Position numbers and translations under genes: made by a program. Under the pieces are notes generated by a model that had not been told where the DNA came from, made no database searches, and saw only the letters and a program-made list of their open reading frames with translations. This document shows, piece after piece, positions 35,808-44,553 of a DNA stretch of 64,000 nucleotides. The stretch comes from CAWEDP01 sp963807925 (lineage in GTDB: Bacteria > Acidobacteriota > Vicinamibacteria > Vicinamibacterales > CAVVIG01): assembly GCA_963807925.1 (NCBI GenBank), contig CAWEDP010000001.1, positions 620,001 through 684,000 of the forward strand. The letters run 5' to 3'. Position 1 is the stretch's first letter; each line of letters starts with the position of its first letter.

Positions 35808-36401
35808 ATGCCGAAGTGGAAAGCGGCCATCGGGACGGCGCTGATAGGCGTCGGTCTGGTCGGCCTGGCGGGAGTGGTGGCGCTGGCCCAGCAGCTCGGA
35901 TTTCACCCGAACACCCCTCCGCCGCTGTCGCTCGAGGATTACATCGAGATTCAGCAGCTCGTGGCCCACTATCCGTACCCGTTGGATAGGAATCCCGACC
36001 ACGGGAAATTGTACGCCGCCAATTTCGCGGAGGACGGGATCTTTCACGACCAGCACGATCACTATTACCGAGGTCACGCCGACATCGAGACCGCGGCCAA
36101 TTTCGACAAGCGGCCGCCGACGCCGAACAATGTGGGCCACTTCATCTTCAGTCACGTGATCGAGCCCACCTTTAACGGCGGCGCGATCGGCACTGAGGTG
36201 AACTTCCTCATCTCAGAGATCGGGCCGGCGGACAGGGACGGACAGCGTGCGTCGTCCATCGTCTCGTATCGGTACAACGACATCTACGAGAAGACGCCCA
36301 AAGGCTGGAAGTTCAAGGTGCGCGCGCATATTCGGCCAGGCGCCGATCCGCCCGAACGCGAAGGCGACCTGTGGCATATCCGGAGTCTGGACCGGCCGTG
36401 A
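35808..36401 (+). CDS. exported SnoaL/NTF2-like protein 2
   Basis: 197 residues, with GGAGGAGG just before the ATG at 35808. A signal segment (IGTALIGVGLVGLAGVVALA) precedes the domain that opens LSLEDYIEIQQLVAHYPYPL, continues with AANFAEDGIFHD, HFIFSHVIEPT and SSIVSYRYNDIYEKTPKGWK. The YIEIQQLVA...YPY...D pattern is shared with proteins 3 and 4 of this locus, so they are recent paralogues. It probably works in the periplasm. Close spacing to the receptor gene upstream and protein 3 downstream suggests one transcription unit. Confidence 0.75.
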   Translation: MPKWKAAIGTALIGVGLVGLAGVVALAQQLGFHPNTPPPLSLEDYIEIQQLVAHYPYPLDRNPDHGKLYAANFAEDGIFHDQHDHYYRGHADIETAANFDKRPPTPNNVGHFIFSHVIEPTFNGGAIGTEVNFLISEIGPADRDGQRASSIVSYRYNDIYEKTPKGWKFKVRAHIRPGADPPEREGDLWHIRSLDRP

Positions 36402-36486
36402 GGAGATGAGTGCGCGAGTCGGGTCCCTTCAGTGACATCACCGCGCTAGCCCACGCTGCTGCGTGAGAATGAACAGGGAGAGCGAT

Positions 36487-37074
36487 ATGGCCGATTCGAA
36501 GAAGATCATTGGCGCCATCATGGCCGCGTGCGCCGTCTTGGCGATCGCCGTGTTGGGGGCGCAGACGAAGAAGGCCGCGCCGACCAAGAACGCGTTGTGG
36601 ACGCAGGAATTCGGGAGTCTGACGCCGCTGGATTACATCGAGATCCAGCAGCTTGTGGCTCGTTATCCGTACGCCTTGGACCGTGCCATACGACACGGCA
36701 AGGATTACGCGGCACTGTTTACGACCGACGGCGTGTTCGAGGGGAACGGGAAAAACCTGAAAGGTCGAGACGAGCTCGCGAAGGCCGCGGACAGAGGCGA
36801 CGACCAGCCGCAAAACGTCGGCCATTTTACCGTGAACCACATCATCGAGCCTGGGCCGACGGGAGGAAACGGCGGGGCCGTGGGGCAGCAGTATCTCATG
36901 ACGATCTCGGCGATCGGCCCAGAGGAGAACGGCCGACGCGCTGCGTCGATCAGGCAATGGCACTACGAGGACGTATACGTGAAAACAGCCGAGGGGTGGC
37001 TGTTCAAGTCTCGCAAGGTGATCGAAAAGCCGAAAGCACGGCCGCCCCAGCCGCCGTCTCCGTCGCCTCGCTGA
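36487..37074 (+). CDS. exported SnoaL/NTF2-like protein 3
   Basis: 195 residues from ATG 36487, with cagggagag upstream; a GTG at 36463 is less likely. Signal segment IIGAIMAACAVLAIAVLGA; domain opens LTPLDYIEIQQLVARYPYAL, with ALFTTDGVFEGNGKNLKG, HFTVNHIIEPG, YLMTISAIGPEENGR and WHYEDVYVKTAEGWLFKSRK. Clearly a paralogue of protein 2 (about 85 bp upstream) and of the broken protein 4. No catalytic residues can be assigned. Export suggests it meets substrate before cytoplasmic enzymes encoded downstream. Confidence 0.75.
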   Translation: MADSKKIIGAIMAACAVLAIAVLGAQTKKAAPTKNALWTQEFGSLTPLDYIEIQQLVARYPYALDRAIRHGKDYAALFTTDGVFEGNGKNLKGRDELAKAADRGDDQPQNVGHFTVNHIIEPGPTGGNGGAVGQQYLMTISAIGPEENGRRAASIRQWHYEDVYVKTAEGWLFKSRKVIEKPKARPPQPPSPSPR

Positions 37075-37313
37075 CGAATTCCGCCGCGGGCTGTTGGAAG
37101 GCACGCGACGGCCGAGACCGCCCGGCCGGGCGGTCTGTTCGGTTAGACGTCGCCAATCGTGCGCACCCAGGCCGGTCGCGCGACCGCAGCACGCTCATCG
37201 GCCTCTCGCGGCACGGAACGCGCGGCCGGTGCGGACGCAGAAGCCTGGCGATCGGCCCGGGCGTCGTTGACAGAGCCGACAGCCCGGAAGGCGCCCGCAA
37301 CCCGAACGGCGAC

Positions 37314-38513
37314 ATGTACACAGCGACCAAGCGCATCGTCCTTCCGACCACGATCACGGGATCACTGCCCCGGCCAGCCTGGCACACGGAGAACATCGGA
37401 AAACGACCATTTCGTGATGCCCTCGCCGACGCCCGTTTCCGCGAGCAATACACCGATGCGGTGGGCACCCACATTCGTGATCAGGAGCGGGCAGGGTTGG
37501 ACATCGTCACCGATGGCGACGCGCGGTTCGACGTCGATGTCGGTGGCATGAGTTGGTTTCAGTATCCAGCTCGGCGCTTCGCTGGCGTGTCGGGTGGGGA
37601 CTATTACCGAGCACGAAAGGGGTACGGTGGCGTCACGAAGGGCGACATCATTTTCGAAGTCATGGAGAGTCGCGTCATGCCGCGGTGTCACGGCAAGATC
37701 GGCCGCGGCCCACTCCAATACGCCGCGTTATGGAAGACTGCCCAGGGACTGACGAGCCGCCCCGTGAAGTTCGGCACCATCACGCCGGAGCTCATTGGTG
37801 TCGCCATTGGAAACGACTACTATCGCGATCGTGCCGAATTGATTCGCGACCTCAGCGATGCCATGGGGGACGAGTTGGTGGAGCTCGCTGCGGCCGGCTG
37901 CCCGGTCGTGCAAATGGAGGAGCCCAACATTCATCTTGCGGGTGTCCGCCGAGGTGGCGACGACGGTCGGCTGGACGCGAGCTTCTTTATCGAGGTGTTT
38001 AACAACACGGTGCGCGGCCTGCGATCGACGACCGAGGTCTGGTGCCATACGTGTTGGGGCAATCCGGCTCAACAGCGTCTCTTTGAGACGAATCGCTCGT
38101 ACGCCGAGGCGTTGCCACTGCTCAATCGTCTTGACGTCGACGTGATGACGTTCGAGTGTGCGAGCAACGACTGCATGGACCTTGAGGCAATCGGACGAAC
38201 GATCACGGATAAGAAGATCGCCATCGGTGTGGTCGATCACCGCAACCTGCAGGTCGAGCGTCCGGAGCAGGTGGCCGCCATCATCCGGAGCGCGCTTCGC
38301 TATATTCCGCCAGAGCGATTGGTCGTGACAAGTGATTGCGGGTTCGGCCGTGAAGGGATGAGCCGTCGGATCGCGTTCTACAAGATGATCGCGATTGTTC
38401 GCGGCACGAACATGGTGCGACGGGAATTGGGGCTGGCAGAGGCCGAGTGTCGAGCGGCCGATGCTCGGTACGCGTTGGTTGACGAGGAAGGTGGCGCGGG
38501 CGTCGACCAATAG
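37314..38513 (+). CDS. MetE C-terminal-type (cobalamin-independent) zinc methyltransferase
   Basis: 399 residues from ATG 37314. Only the catalytic half of cobalamin-independent methionine synthase is present, the layout of the family that also includes archaeal MetE-like proteins and epoxyalkane:coenzyme M transferase. The zinc ligands are all in place: H245 and C247 in WCHTC, E281 in TFECAS, and C342 in SDCGFG. The start TTITGSLPRPAW is a family signature. Substrate is therefore a thiol, with a methyl donor or an epoxide, but which one is not visible. In this locus a role in demethylating or conjugating an imported compound fits better than methionine synthesis; that is inference. Confidence 0.75.
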   Translation: MYTATKRIVLPTTITGSLPRPAWHTENIGKRPFRDALADARFREQYTDAVGTHIRDQERAGLDIVTDGDARFDVDVGGMSWFQYPARRFAGVSGGDYYRARKGYGGVTKGDIIFEVMESRVMPRCHGKIGRGPLQYAALWKTAQGLTSRPVKFGTITPELIGVAIGNDYYRDRAELIRDLSDAMGDELVELAAAGCPVVQMEEPNIHLAGVRRGGDDGRLDASFFIEVFNNTVRGLRSTTEVWCHTCWGNPAQQRLFETNRSYAEALPLLNRLDVDVMTFECASNDCMDLEAIGRTITDKKIAIGVVDHRNLQVERPEQVAAIIRSALRYIPPERLVVTSDCGFGREGMSRRIAFYKMIAIVRGTNMVRRELGLAEAECRAADARYALVDEEGGAGVDQ

Positions 38514-38543
38514 CTGGAGCCGAACGCAAGCGTCTCTCGGCGA

Positions 38544-39476
38544 GTGAGGAGCACTCCAGTGCAGGTGGGCTTCGTGGGGTTGGGAGCGATGGGCCAGGTC
38601 ATCGTGCCCCGTCTATTGGCCGCTGGTTATCCAGTATCGGGATGGAACCGCTCTCGCGATCGCGCGACCTCGTTGATTGCCAAGGGCATGCGATGGGCTG
38701 ACACTCCGGCCGCTGTCGCAGCGATGTGTGATCTGACATTCTCGATCGTGACAGATGGTGCGGCGGTGAAGACCGTTGCGCTCGGCAAGGACGGCATCCT
38801 CGAAGGGATCCACGCCGGGGCGGTTTATGTCGACATGGGCACGATCGCGCCAGACATCACCCGTCAGGTCGCCGCGGAATTTGCAAAACGGGACGTGTCG
38901 ATGCTCGACGCGCCGCTGTCGGGCAGCCCCGTCACGGTCGAGCAGGGGAACGCGTCGCTCATGATCGGCGGCGATCGTGCGGCGTTCGAACGCGTGGAAC
39001 CGGTCCTCCGGGCCATTGGGCCGAAGCTCTCGTACATCGGCCCGAGCGGACAAGCGGTCACGATGAAGCTCGCGGTGAATTTGCTGCTCATGGTCGAGGT
39101 CGTTGCGTTTGGCGAGGCCGTCGCGCTCGCGGAAAAGGGGGGCGTTGCGCGCGAGGTGGCGCTCGATGCGGTGCTCAAGAGCGTGACGGCGGCGCCGGTG
39201 CACGGCTATCGCGGGCCGTTCATTCTCGCCGGCGGCATGCCGAAGGTGCCGCTCGCCGACGTCACGCTGCAGCAGAAGGACATGCTGCTCGTCCTCGAGA
39301 TGGCCCGGAGGTTCGGCAGCCCGGTGCCGCTCGCCGGCGCGGCGAACGAGATGATGAACGCGTGCCGTGGCCTCGGCCTGGACCATAACGACTTCGTCGT
39401 TGCCCACGAGGTGTATCGTCGGCTCGGCGGACAACTCGCGCAACCGGCGCTTTACAAGGATGGAGGTCAGAGGTGA
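38544..39476 (+). CDS. beta-hydroxyacid dehydrogenase (3-hydroxyisobutyrate dehydrogenase-like)
   Basis: 310 residues. N-terminal Rossmann fold VGFVGLGAMGQVIVPRLLAA; then DAPLSGSPVTVEQGNASLMI, the substrate-site block, and TMKLAVNLLLM with the catalytic lysine (K near 176). The C-terminal helical domain has LQQKDMLLVLEMARR. These enzymes oxidise beta-hydroxyacids with NAD(P) or reduce semialdehydes. It starts 30 bp after the methyltransferase and overlaps the next gene by GTGA, so the three are co-expressed. GTG 38544 is used; GTG 38559 is also possible. Confidence 0.82.
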   Translation: MRSTPVQVGFVGLGAMGQVIVPRLLAAGYPVSGWNRSRDRATSLIAKGMRWADTPAAVAAMCDLTFSIVTDGAAVKTVALGKDGILEGIHAGAVYVDMGTIAPDITRQVAAEFAKRDVSMLDAPLSGSPVTVEQGNASLMIGGDRAAFERVEPVLRAIGPKLSYIGPSGQAVTMKLAVNLLLMVEVVAFGEAVALAEKGGVAREVALDAVLKSVTAAPVHGYRGPFILAGGMPKVPLADVTLQQKDMLLVLEMARRFGSPVPLAGAANEMMNACRGLGLDHNDFVVAHEVYRRLGGQLAQPALYKDGGQR

Positions 39477-39931
39477 GTGCAGGCACCGAGGCGCGACCGA
39501 AGCCGGCCCCGGGGCCGAAGCTGCCCCCCTACGGATCGTCGATCACGCTGGGGCAGGCGAAGCAGGTCGCCGACGCGGCGCTCGCGCCCGCACGCGAAAA
39601 CGGCTGGACGGTGGTGATTGCGATCGTCGATCCGGGCGGCTATCTCGTGTACCTCGAGAAGCTCGACGAGACGCAGGTCGGCAGCGTGGCCATCGCCGAG
39701 TCGAAGGCTCGGTCGGCAGCAATCTTCAAGCGGCCGACGCGGATGTTCCAGGAGCGCCTCGCCCGCGGCGGCGATGGCCTGCTGGTGCTGCGACTCCAAG
39801 GCGCCATGCCGGTCGAGGGTGGCGTACCGATCATCGTCGACGGGAAGCTCATAGGCGCGCTCGGCATTTCCGGCGGTTCGAGCGCAGAGGATGAAGCGTG
39901 CGCAGAAGCCGGTGCCGCTGTGCTGTCATGA
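39473..39931 (+). CDS. GlcG/HbpS-family protein
   Basis: 152 residues, GTG start overlapping the dehydrogenase stop. The domain is complete: ITLGQAKQVADAALAPAREN, VVIAIVDPGGYLVYLEKLD, then GGVPIIVDGKLIGALGISGG and DEACAEAGAA. Members bind haem or small organic acids and often sit in catabolic operons beside dehydrogenases; their chemistry is poorly known. No signal peptide is seen, so it is probably cytoplasmic here. Tight coupling to the dehydrogenase suggests a shared pathway. Confidence 0.8.
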   Translation: MSAGTEARPKPAPGPKLPPYGSSITLGQAKQVADAALAPARENGWTVVIAIVDPGGYLVYLEKLDETQVGSVAIAESKARSAAIFKRPTRMFQERLARGGDGLLVLRLQGAMPVEGGVPIIVDGKLIGALGISGGSSAEDEACAEAGAAVLS

Positions 39932-39985
39932 GCTTTCATCTCGATCGCTCGAATGGCCGCCGATTCGCTGAACGAGTCGTGAAAC

Positions 39986-42900
39986 GTGGCGATCAACTCC
40001 CATAGTGCTTCGAAGCGTCCCTTCAACCGGGGGGTGCGGGTCGCCCTGGCTCTCGTCGCGATCCTGATCGGTGCTCCGTCGCTTGCCAGTTCGTCCGATG
40101 CGCAGGGCATCCTTGCCGAATATACCCGCACAAGTTGGGGTCTCGGCGAGGGCGCGCCAGACGGCTCCGTGTACGCGTTGGCTCAAGATCACGACGGTCG
40201 CCTGTGGCTCGGTACACAGGCGGGTTTGTATCAGTTCGACGGCGAACGCTTCTTGTCGTGGGCCGCCCTGGGTTTTGACGCGGCCCTGGGCGAAGCTGTT
40301 CAGGCCCTGTACGTCTCCCGCGACGATAGCCTCTGGGTGGGTTTCGGAGATAAAGGAGGCATCTACAGGATTACCGGACATACCGTTCGACGGTTCCCCC
40401 CCACTGACGGAGCCCCATCCCTCGCCGTCTATGCCATCGCCGAGGACATCGGGGGGCGCGTGTGGGTGGGTTCGGAGGCGGGACTCTATTCCTTCCAGGA
40501 TGAGCGATGGCAGAGGTGGCGAGCAGAGAGCGGCCTTCCCGACGCTTCGGTCTGGGGAGCTCACGTGGATGCGGTTGGAGAGCTCTTTGTGACGACCGCA
40601 AGAGGCATCTTTCGCTACAGCGAACATTCGGGCCGCTTCGCGAGCGTCGCGCCCCTCGGTGACTCCGGAACGCGGCCGATCGAGCGTGCGGCGCCCGAAT
40701 TCGCGTCGCCTCGGGGCAACGGCCTGCCGTGGACGCCGCGGCTGCCCTCAGACGAAGTCGTGCGCTCCATCGTGACAGACCAATCGCGCCGGCTGTACGT
40801 CTCGGATTGGCATTTCGGCTTTCGGATGATCGGCGATCGACGGCCGCTTTCATCGCGTGATCGAGGCCGCGGCCTTCAAGTCTTGGTCGATCATCAAGGA
40901 TCGTTGTGGGTGGCCACGCTGGGTCAAGGCGTGTGGCGCTCTCGTCAAGGGAAGCCCGGAGCGCCGGTTACAGAGCGAATCACGTCCCATGACGGGCTCG
41001 CGTCAGACGGCGCCTTCGCCTTGCTCGAGGATCGAGACGGCAGCATTTGGGTGGGCGGAACGCCAAACGGCCTGACCAGGCTCACGCCGAATCGGTTTCG
41101 TCCGCTACTTCACGACGATGTCGTCACCGCCTTGGCGGTCATGCCCACCGGGGGGGTCTGGGTGGGCACCTCGGATGCCCTATGGCAGGTCAGTGCGCCG
41201 GACGCGCACCCCACCATCGAACGGCGACTCATGACCAGCGTGTCGATCCGTGCGCTCCACGTCGATATCCACGGAACGTTATGGGTCGCCACACAGCGCA
41301 ACCTTCTGAGGATGGCACCGGGTCAGCCGCCAGCTCTCGTTCGGGGAAGCGAGGTGCTCCAACAGGTCGACACGATGACATCGGACCCACGCCGCGGGTT
41401 GTTTGTGTCTGATCGCGATCGCGGGCTGCTCCACTGGGACGGATCTGGCAGCTTCCAGAATGTCGCGCTGCCTGCGTCACTGCGCGGCTCGCGCATCACC
41501 ACGTCGTTCGCCGACAGCCGGGCACGGATCTGGGTGGCATTTGCCAGCGGATCCGTCGCGATGCTCGGTCAAGACGGCTACATCAAGACCTTCGACGCGC
41601 ACGACGGGTTCGATGCGGGCATCTATCGCACCATTCATGAAGACCAGCAAGGGGTGTTGTGGTTTGGTGGCACGAACGGCATCACGCGCTTCGAACACGA
41701 CGCCGGTGCCACGGTCCGTGACAGCCACCGGCTGCCGATGCGGCACGTAAAAGCCATCGCAGACGACCGTTTCGGGTTTCTGTGGATTGCGGTCGACTAC
41801 GGGATTCTGCGTATTGATCGGGCTGAGTTGAACAAGGCCGCCCCAAACGCCTCGGTGTGGCCAGGTTATGTTCTGTACGATAAGTCCGACGGTCTCGCGG
41901 GACTCCCCCGGCTGGTCAGCGACGCGATGTCCATTCGCACGCATGGGGGCTCGCTGTGGTTCGTGACGGACGAAGGAATCACGATCGTCGATCCGACCCT
42001 GTATCAGCACGATGTCTCGCCTTCCGTAAGAATTGATCGCGCGCTCGCCGACGATCGTGAGATCGCGTTGGTGCCGAACGCACAAATGCCCGCTGGCACG
42101 CGCCGCGTTCAGTTCGAATACGGCGCGCTGAATCTCGCCTCGGCACGGAAGACGCGATATCGATTTCGTCTCGAAGGGCTCGATTCGGATTGGGTGAATG
42201 CGGGAGGCAGACGCCAGGCGACGTACATGAATCTCGCGCCAGGCACGTACCGCTTCCAGGTCGCGGCCACGAGTTCATTGGGCGCGTGGAAGGATCTCGG
42301 TTCGAGTTGGGACTTTTCGGTCAAACCGCACTTCTATCAAACCACATGGTTTTTCGCGTCCTGTGGAATGCTGATCGTCTTGGGCGCGTCCCTGGCCTGG
42401 AGGGTCCGATTGCGGATCGAGCGAAATCGGTTTTCCGTGCTGTTGAAGGAGCGCGCGCGTGTCAGCCGTGAGATACATGACACGCTGCTCCAGGGTCTCG
42501 TCGGGCTCACGCTGCAGTGCGATACCCTCGCTCGGGACGTCGAGGCGGCTGCTCCCGAGGTGAGCGACCGTCTGCTGGCCGTACGACGGCAGGGACAGCG
42601 ATATATCAAGGACTCACGGCAGGCGATCTGGAACCTGCGATTCGCGTCAGCGGATCGGGAGACCCTGGTCGGTGCGCTTCGGCGCGTCGCCGATGTGACC
42701 GCCGGGGCGGAAGTGGCGTTCGACGTGTTGCTCAAGGGATCACCGCGAGAACTGGCGTCGGATACCGAACAGGAGTTGGTGCGCATTGCGCGCGAAGCGG
42801 TGACGAATGCCGTCCGACACGCGAAGGCACGTCGGATCAACGTGGAAGTGGAGTATTCACCGACCCAGCTGGTCTTGCGGGTCCTGGACGACGGTTGCGG

Positions 42901-43078
42901 CTTCGTGGACGGCGAGATCGTCGGTGCGCCGGAGCACTTCGGGATTGTCAGCATGCGTGAGCGGGCGAAAACGATCGGGGCCGCCTTCAACCTGGAGACG
43001 GGCGTCGGCCGGGGCACGGCGATTGAGGTAATTGTCGCGAGCCACCACGATGCCCCTCGAGCGGTGGCGGCGATATGA
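39986..43078 (+). CDS. hybrid-propeller sensor histidine kinase (NarL-type HisKA_3)
   Basis: 1030 residues. After a signal peptide come about 12-14 Reg_prop beta-propeller repeats (for example DHDGRLWLGTQAGLYQFDGE; DRDGSIWVGGTPNGLTRL), a Y_Y_Y domain (RFRLEGLDSDWVNAGGRRQA), one transmembrane helix near residue 785-805 (FFASCGMLIVLGASLAWRV), a HisKA_3 dimerisation domain with the phospho-His in SREIHDTLLQGLVGL near residue 830, and a HATPase_c domain (IAREAVTNAVRHAK; VLDDGCGF). The propeller lies in the periplasm. It overlaps the response-regulator gene by ATGA. It likely senses the compound handled by this locus. Confidence 0.9.
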   Translation: MAINSHSASKRPFNRGVRVALALVAILIGAPSLASSSDAQGILAEYTRTSWGLGEGAPDGSVYALAQDHDGRLWLGTQAGLYQFDGERFLSWAALGFDAALGEAVQALYVSRDDSLWVGFGDKGGIYRITGHTVRRFPPTDGAPSLAVYAIAEDIGGRVWVGSEAGLYSFQDERWQRWRAESGLPDASVWGAHVDAVGELFVTTARGIFRYSEHSGRFASVAPLGDSGTRPIERAAPEFASPRGNGLPWTPRLPSDEVVRSIVTDQSRRLYVSDWHFGFRMIGDRRPLSSRDRGRGLQVLVDHQGSLWVATLGQGVWRSRQGKPGAPVTERITSHDGLASDGAFALLEDRDGSIWVGGTPNGLTRLTPNRFRPLLHDDVVTALAVMPTGGVWVGTSDALWQVSAPDAHPTIERRLMTSVSIRALHVDIHGTLWVATQRNLLRMAPGQPPALVRGSEVLQQVDTMTSDPRRGLFVSDRDRGLLHWDGSGSFQNVALPASLRGSRITTSFADSRARIWVAFASGSVAMLGQDGYIKTFDAHDGFDAGIYRTIHEDQQGVLWFGGTNGITRFEHDAGATVRDSHRLPMRHVKAIADDRFGFLWIAVDYGILRIDRAELNKAAPNASVWPGYVLYDKSDGLAGLPRLVSDAMSIRTHGGSLWFVTDEGITIVDPTLYQHDVSPSVRIDRALADDREIALVPNAQMPAGTRRVQFEYGALNLASARKTRYRFRLEGLDSDWVNAGGRRQATYMNLAPGTYRFQVAATSSLGAWKDLGSSWDFSVKPHFYQTTWFFASCGMLIVLGASLAWRVRLRIERNRFSVLLKERARVSREIHDTLLQGLVGLTLQCDTLARDVEAAAPEVSDRLLAVRRQGQRYIKDSRQAIWNLRFASADRETLVGALRRVADVTAGAEVAFDVLLKGSPRELASDTEQELVRIAREAVTNAVRHAKARRINVEVEYSPTQLVLRVLDDGCGFVDGEIVGAPEHFGIVSMRERAKTIGAAFNLETGVGRGTAIEVIVASHHDAPRAVAAI

Positions 43079-43710
43079 GACGGCCGGACACGAACGTGCT
43101 CTGCGTCGACGATCATCCCATCGTGGCCGAAGGTATCGCGTCAATCATTAACCGGCAGCCGGACATGGCGGTGTCCGGCATCGCGGCGTCGATTGCGGAG
43201 GCGTTGACGTTATTCAAGCGCGACCGGCCGGATATCACCCTGATGGATTTGGAGCTGCGCGAGGGCGAAAACGGGATCGAGGCCATTCGTCTCATTCGAC
43301 ATGAGGCGCCGGACGCGCGAATCATCGTGCTCACCGTCCATCAGGGAGACGAGGATATCTTTCAGGCGTTGAGCGCCGGGGCGGCGGCGTACCTGCTGAA
43401 AGAGGAGGTGCCGGACGAGCTGGTGCGAATCATCCGCGACGTGCGGCACGGACGGTCGCCAGCGATGCGTCCCACGTTGGTGCAGCGGCTGAAGAAGTGC
43501 GCGTCCGGCCAGCACTTAACGCCGCGTGAGGTGCAGGTCTTGTCATTGGTATCGCACGGCTTGCGAAGCAAGGAGATTGCCGCAGTGCTCGGCATCAGTG
43601 AGGAAACGGCGCGTGTGCACGTGAAGAACATCTTGATGAAGCTCAAGGTGAACGACAGGAGCGGCGCTGTGGCTGAAGGCGCTCGACGCGGAATCATTCG
43701 GATCGGCTGA
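43075..43710 (+). CDS. NarL/FixJ-family response regulator
   Basis: 211 residues. The receiver domain has the acidic pair in LCVDDHP, the phospho-acceptor Asp in TLMDLELREGENG and the conserved Lys in AYLLKEEVP. The C-terminal LuxR helix-turn-helix is LTPREVQVLSLVSHGLRSKE, then ISEETARVHVKNILMKL. It is the cognate partner of the overlapping sensor kinase and should control nearby genes. No binding site can be pointed to with confidence. Confidence 0.92.
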   Translation: MRRPDTNVLCVDDHPIVAEGIASIINRQPDMAVSGIAASIAEALTLFKRDRPDITLMDLELREGENGIEAIRLIRHEAPDARIIVLTVHQGDEDIFQALSAGAAAYLLKEEVPDELVRIIRDVRHGRSPAMRPTLVQRLKKCASGQHLTPREVQVLSLVSHGLRSKEIAAVLGISEETARVHVKNILMKLKVNDRSGAVAEGARRGIIRIG

Positions 43711-43940
43711 TCGTGCATCGCGCCCCGTGTACCCATCGATCGTCGGCGAGACAAGGGACCATGTGATGCGCGACTGCGCAACGTCCGGCCAGACGGTCAT
43801 CGGCGCACACGTCGCACCGATCATGACGACGTGTCACGCAGGCTGCGGCGCCGACGAGAAGAGACGGATGCCGGCCGCAGATTCGGGCACTCCCAGTTGC
43901 TCGTGAGTTCGGCGTCTGTTCGTCAACGCGCGGAGAGAGG

Positions 43941-44500
43941 ATGGGTCGCATGCGGATGTCATTGATTGCGGCGTTCACGCTTGGAGCAGCGATCGCCAGC
44001 GGAGTGAGTCTGGCGGTGGTTCATGGCCAGCAGCGGAGAGTCACGCTCACTCCGCAGGATTACATGGACATTCAGCAACTCGTGGCGAAGTACCCGGTAC
44101 GCGCTGGACGGCGGGCTCGACAACGGCAAGGCATACGCCGATCTGTTTACGGACGACGGCGAGTTCCACCAGCAACCGACGCCGGCGTATCCAACTGGGA
44201 GAGTATGGTCGGGACGAAAGGAGCTGCTCACCATCGCGGCGAAGCAGGTCGAGACGCCCAACGCCCTGGGCCATTTCATCATGAATCACATGATTGAGCC
44301 CACGGCCGGCGGGGCGACCGGTAAAGAGGTACTTGTTCACCATCTCGCCGCTCGTCGATGAGAAGACGGGACGGCGAACCTTCACAGTGGTCCCGTATCA
44401 TTACGAAGACGTGTACCGGAAGACCCCGGCCGGATGGCGATTCAAATCCCGCAGGGTGATTGACAGGGCTGAGCCCGTCAATCAGCGCCCCAATCGTTGA
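43941..44500 (+). pseudogene. exported SnoaL/NTF2-like protein 4, two frameshifts
   Basis: A signal peptide (MSLIAAFTLGAAIASGVSLA) and LTPQDYMDIQQLVAKYP are in the first frame; YALDGGLDNGKAYADLFTDD then HFIMNHMIEPTAGG in the second; YLFTISPLVDEKTGRRTF then YHYEDVYRKTPAGWRFKSRR in the third. Removing one G from cccggtacg (near 44097) and one G from gaggtactt (near 44329) restores a full paralogue of proteins 2 and 3. Both shifts are an extra G before TAC. It is either a pseudogene or an assembly artefact. It lies 230 bp past the response regulator. Confidence 0.75.
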
Positions 44501-44553
44501 CGGTGGGTGAGCGGGAGCCATTCGCCGGACGCGTCGGACCTCCGTGAGACCGC

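Noticed and set aside
44023..44361. Programmed frameshifting as the explanation for the split SnoaL 4 and ApbE genes
   Set aside because: No slippery heptamer or downstream structure is evident, and two shifts in one short gene of this family would be unprecedented; sequence error or decay is simpler.
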